This document shows, piece by piece, positions 60,571 to 64,000 of a stretch of 64,000 nt of DNA. The notes beneath the pieces are model-generated. The model was not told the origin of the DNA. It did not search any database and worked only from the letters and a program-made list of their open reading frames with translations. Source of the stretch: JAEYZM01 sp943372195. Its GTDB lineage: Bacteria > Bacteroidota > Bacteroidia > Sphingobacteriales > Sphingobacteriaceae. The position numbers and the translations under genes are program-made. The stretch's first letter is position 1, and each line of letters opens with the position of its first letter. Location: assembly GCA_943372195.1 (NCBI GenBank), contig CALRXS010000015.1, forward strand, positions 1 through 64,000, given 5' to 3'.

Positions 60571-62511
60571 TTATAAAGCAATGTAAACATAAAATGTACT
60601 CCCTACATTTAATTCAGATATAACTTCAATTTTACCATCATTCGCTTCTATGAATTCCTTAGATAATAATAAACCTAGTCCGCTCCCCTTCTCATTATCT
60701 GTACCATAATTTACCACTTGATCACTTGTAAATAAACTACTTATTATTTTTTGATCCATTCCAATACCTGAATCAGTAATTGATACTCTTAAATAATGAT
60801 CAATCTTTTCTGAATCGATGATTATTTCTGTATTATTCTTAGAAAACTTGATTGCATTAGCAATCAAATTACGAATGATGAAATTAATATGGTCTTCATC
60901 AAAAATGATATTTGATTGATAAGTAGATTTATTGATGATTAAAATAGCTTTTTGCTTTGCAGTTAATGTTAATAGTTCAATATTTTTATTAATTACATTA
61001 TTGATATTCAAATGTATTTTATGAACATTTATACCTCTTAATTGACTCTGACCCCATTTAAGTATCGTTTCTAATGTGTCTAAAGTGATAAGCACATGTT
61101 TTTTTAATGTAGCTAATAAATTATTTTTTTCTTTTTCATCTAGCGTACCAGTTTCATATAAATCTACAATACTGACTACATTATTAATTGGAGATTTTAA
61201 ATCATGTGCTATAATCGAAAGTAATTTTTCACGAACATGTAATGATTGTATTAACTGATTATTTAATTTCTTTCTATGATTGGAGCCGATTGCTATTATA
61301 ATTATAATAATGACAGAACCTACTATTAAAACTATATATATAATATTTCTGAACTTTTTCTGATTATATTGATATTCTAACTCTTTGACTTCAGCTTTAG
61401 ATTTTGATATCTCATAATCTGCCTGTAAAAGCTCTACATCTTTTTTTCTTTCATCACTTAGTAGAGAGTCTTTAATAATATGATATTCTTTGAGTGCTTT
61501 ATATGCAGATTTATAATCACCCTTCATTTCATATGATTTGTATAATTCATCATACATCTCTTCTTGCATATTAACATGATTTAACTTTTTAGCTATAATC
61601 AATGCTTTATTGATCATGTCAATCGTTTTATCAACTTCATGATCTTCATATAATAAAGCCATGTTAAAATAAACCCTAGCCTCATCTTCGATGATATTAA
61701 ACTCTTTACATAATGCCAGAGCTATTTCATAGTTTTTACGTGCAAGATTTTTATTTTTAAGTCGAGAATATGCATTGCCTAAGTTTAGATATACATGTGG
61801 ATTTGCTCTATTACCGCCGTACTTTTCAGTTTTTTTTATGGCTAACTCTAAATATTTAATAGCATTCTTGAAGTCTCTTTGCTGTCCGTAAACTGTTGCA
61901 ATATTATTATAAATGTTCAACTCAGCATCAAAACTCTTTCCGTTATTTAGTTTTAAGGCTGAATTAAAATAGTATAACGATTTATTGAAATTCTGAATAT
62001 AAATATTTACTACACCTAGTTTAATATATGATTGAACAACGCCTAATGTATCTTTTGTTCGTTCATAAATTGTTAAAGCTCTCAAAAAATAATTAGTAGC
62101 TATTTTATAATTACTTTGCTTAGCCTCTATTACGCCTAACTGATTATATGAACTTGCTATGCCTTTGTCATAGTTGAGATGATAAAAAGTTTCTAATGAT
62201 TTATTCAATAGTTTTGAAGCTTCAGTGAAATTACCAGCTGTTTCATGGTTTATAGCTTCTAAAACTTCAACTAATGCAATACCTTTTTCATACTTGATTT
62301 TTAAAGCTAATGATTTTGCCTTATCTCTGAAAAATTCTGAAGAATCTAGATTGTTGTAGATGTAATATTTCATCAGATCTCTGTACACTAGTACACGAGT
62401 AGTATCATCTTTGGCCTTATTGAGATTTTGTTCTAAGCGTTGTAGTTCATTTTGAGCATAAGAACAAGAAAAAGTAACTACAAATAGTAGGCACAGTAAG
62501 GTTTTTGTCAT
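60571..62511 (-). CDS. TPR-containing membrane histidine kinase
   Basis: The 646 residues have a signal peptide (about 1-19), a periplasmic TPR array (about 20-350, repeats such as ASSYNQLGVIEAKQSNY), a coiled linker and one membrane segment (about 388-410, IIYIVLIVGSVIIIIIIAIG). The HisKA domain carries the phospho-His in SIIAHDLKSPINN (near 432-444), and the HATPase domain has NLIANAIKFSKN, DSGIGMD and GSGLGLLL. This is a common Bacteroidota sensor type; no response regulator lies beside it. The leader on the minus strand is rich in CAA. Confidence 0.92.
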   Translation of the reverse strand: MTKTLLCLLFVVTFSCSYAQNELQRLEQNLNKAKDDTTRVLVYRDLMKYYIYNNLDSSEFFRDKAKSLALKIKYEKGIALVEVLEAINHETAGNFTEASKLLNKSLETFYHLNYDKGIASSYNQLGVIEAKQSNYKIATNYFLRALTIYERTKDTLGVVQSYIKLGVVNIYIQNFNKSLYYFNSALKLNNGKSFDAELNIYNNIATVYGQQRDFKNAIKYLELAIKKTEKYGGNRANPHVYLNLGNAYSRLKNKNLARKNYEIALALCKEFNIIEDEARVYFNMALLYEDHEVDKTIDMINKALIIAKKLNHVNMQEEMYDELYKSYEMKGDYKSAYKALKEYHIIKDSLLSDERKKDVELLQADYEISKSKAEVKELEYQYNQKKFRNIIYIVLIVGSVIIIIIIAIGSNHRKKLNNQLIQSLHVREKLLSIIAHDLKSPINNVVSIVDLYETGTLDEKEKNNLLATLKKHVLITLDTLETILKWGQSQLRGINVHKIHLNINNVINKNIELLTLTAKQKAILIINKSTYQSNIIFDEDHINFIIRNLIANAIKFSKNNTEIIIDSEKIDHYLRVSITDSGIGMDQKIISSLFTSDQVVNYGTDNEKGSGLGLLLSKEFIEANDGKIEVISELNVGSTFYVYIAL

Positions 62512-62624
62512 GTTTGTTGTAGTTGTTGTTGAGTGTTGTTATACACAAAGTAATGAATTATTTAAAATTAACAAATCCGAACTTAAAATATTCTCGTATC
62601 TGTCTAAAATCAAACAAAAGAATT

Positions 62625-64000
62625 ATGAAAAACTTTACAAAAATTATGAGCTTAGGCATTATACTAGTTTCGATGATTAGTATATCAAAAGCAGATCACT
62701 TAGCAGATAGACTGTTATTTTCATCGAGATTAAATGGTAATAATATAATACCATCACCCGTAATTACCAATGCAAGTGGTGTTGCCGGATTTATGTTGAA
62801 TAATACTAGAGACACACTTTACATGAATTTTAGTGCTACGAGTATGTCTGGTACAATCACGGGCTTTCATATTCATGAAGGAACCGAAATGCAAAACGGT
62901 CCGGTTATTCTTGACCTACAAGATGCTATTATGGGAAATGTTGCAAAAGCAAGAATTGTAGTTACGCCAGATTTATTGACAAAATTTTTAAAATCACAAA
63001 TCTATTTAGTAGCACATACTGCTGCAAATCCGAATGGTGAAATACGCGGACAAATAAAATTAGAAAGTGATTTTGGTAATTATGCTGAATTAGATGCAAC
63101 GCAACAAGTGCCTATGAATACTTCAATGGCAAAAGGTGTAGCTGCAATAAATTTAGGTATTGATAACAAGAGATTAGAAGTTAAAGTGGTGATAGACGGC
63201 TTAAGTGGTGCAATTGAAGGAGCACATTTACACAGAGGTAAAGCCGGAGAAAATGGCGGTTTATTGGTAGACCTATCTTCATTAATAAGTAATAATGGTA
63301 ATGCAATTTTCGGATCGGTAATAGTAGATGATTCTATTAAAAATTTATTACAATCATATATTAAAAATGGTGAAGTGTATTTGAATTTACATACATCAAT
63401 GTACCCAAATGGAGAGGTACGCGGACAAATTAAATATGATCAAAATTTAAGATTTGATGCAAGAATTGACACGACTCAAGTTACAGGTAATTTGAATACT
63501 ATTTCATCAGCAATTGGTGCTGCGAAACTTTCATTAAATACTAGCTTTGATACATTAAGATACTATATAACAGTAACGAATTTAACCAGTACAATTGCAG
63601 CAGCTCACATTCATAATGCAGAGCCCAATCAAGATGGTGGTGTAGTATTTGAATTCCCAACATCCAGTATAAATGGAAATATAATTTCAGGTATTTGGAC
63701 AAAATCTACTGGCTTAACAGACTTGCTAATTAATGAATTACTTTATGGTAATTTATACATAGCTGTGCATACAGCTGCTAATCCTTCTGCTGAATTACGC
63801 GGACAGATATTTAGATTAGCAAGAGAAGGGTTTATGACTGATATTGATGCAATGCAGTCAGTACCATCATCAAACTCAATGGCGAATGGTACAGGTATCG
63901 TTAGCTATGATAGAGATAGAACAAGTTTACATTATATGATTACAGTAAATGGATTAAGTGGAGCTATAAATGCAGCACATTTTCACAAAGGAATTAAAGC
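62625..64000 (+). CDS. Multi-CHRD-domain secreted protein (3' end cut by window edge)
   Basis: Translation from the ATG at 62625 stays open to the right edge (458 residues). It begins with a signal peptide (about 1-23, ending SISKA) and then has tandem CHRD domains of about 125 residues. Each has an aromatic/His motif (GFHIHEG, AHLHRGK, AHIHNAE, AHFHKGI) and the first three end with a PNGEIRGQI-like motif. Three full domains and part of a fourth are visible. CHRD domains occur in chordin and in bacterial surface proteins; the role is unknown. A T9SS tail may lie beyond the edge. Confidence 0.85.
   Translation, partial: MKNFTKIMSLGIILVSMISISKADHLADRLLFSSRLNGNNIIPSPVITNASGVAGFMLNNTRDTLYMNFSATSMSGTITGFHIHEGTEMQNGPVILDLQDAIMGNVAKARIVVTPDLLTKFLKSQIYLVAHTAANPNGEIRGQIKLESDFGNYAELDATQQVPMNTSMAKGVAAINLGIDNKRLEVKVVIDGLSGAIEGAHLHRGKAGENGGLLVDLSSLISNNGNAIFGSVIVDDSIKNLLQSYIKNGEVYLNLHTSMYPNGEVRGQIKYDQNLRFDARIDTTQVTGNLNTISSAIGAAKLSLNTSFDTLRYYITVTNLTSTIAAAHIHNAEPNQDGGVVFEFPTSSINGNIISGIWTKSTGLTDLLINELLYGNLYIAVHTAANPSAELRGQIFRLAREGFMTDIDAMQSVPSSNSMANGTGIVSYDRDRTSLHYMITVNGLSGAINAAHFHKGIK

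Overview
The window is low-GC Bacteroidota DNA. The evidence is a complete dcw cluster headed by mraZ, several proteins with type IX secretion (T9SS) C-terminal sorting domains, a sigma-ECF/FecR/TonB-receptor/DUF4249 locus, and promoter-like TAnnTTTG elements instead of Shine-Dalgarno signals. I cannot fix the genus; the gene content fits a free-living Chitinophagales/Sphingobacteriales-like lineage.

Region 1 (1-15.6 kb, minus strand) is the division and cell-wall cluster, in transcription order mraZ-rsmH-ftsL-ftsI-murE-mraY-murD-ftsW-murG-murC-ftsQ-ftsA-ftsZ. FtsZ runs off the left edge. A three-box MraZ operator lies upstream of mraZ. Most junctions overlap or nearly touch, but murD is flanked on both sides by palindromic arrays of 7-bp repeats.

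Region 2 (15.7-26.1 kb) holds housekeeping genes: two very small ORFs, guanine deaminase, Skp/OmpH chaperone, SlyD-like isomerase, gyrB, a lipoprotein serine hydrolase, a retropepsin-like protease, malate dehydrogenase, an RmlD-like reductase, a peroxiredoxin, tRNA-Arg(ACG), adenylate kinase and ObgE. Four more heptad palindromes lie between these genes. I see none of this family to the right of 25.1 kb.

Region 3 (26.1-45.4 kb) carries an orphan receiver plus an NtrC-type activator, a T9SS cargo protein, the FecR/TonB/DUF4249/sigma locus, gapA, a FabH-like synthase, HU, a universal stress protein, an Omp28-type T9SS protein and a 1593-residue T9SS adhesin-like protein paired with a small lipoprotein.

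Region 4 (45.6-52.9 kb) is a metal and redox-stress area. It has a cold-shock protein, an AraC/GyrI regulator-cytochrome c-hemerythrin operon, a copper operon (CopA ATPase, HMA chaperone, DUF3347 lipoprotein), an AraC regulator with a CxxC HMA-like N-terminus, and purT.

Region 5 (53.0-64 kb) is a signalling and surface region. It has a GAF-PAS hybrid histidine kinase with two receivers and an HPt domain, DUF2147 and OmpA-like small proteins, an 805-residue repeat protein with a T9SS tail, a TPR histidine kinase, and a multi-CHRD protein that runs off the right edge.

The main unexplained structure is the family of intergenic palindromes built from tandem heptads (GTATTCA, GTATTGA, GTAACTA and relatives), whose repeat number differs between the arms of one element. 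I found no CRISPR array, insertion sequence, prophage or toxin-antitoxin module.
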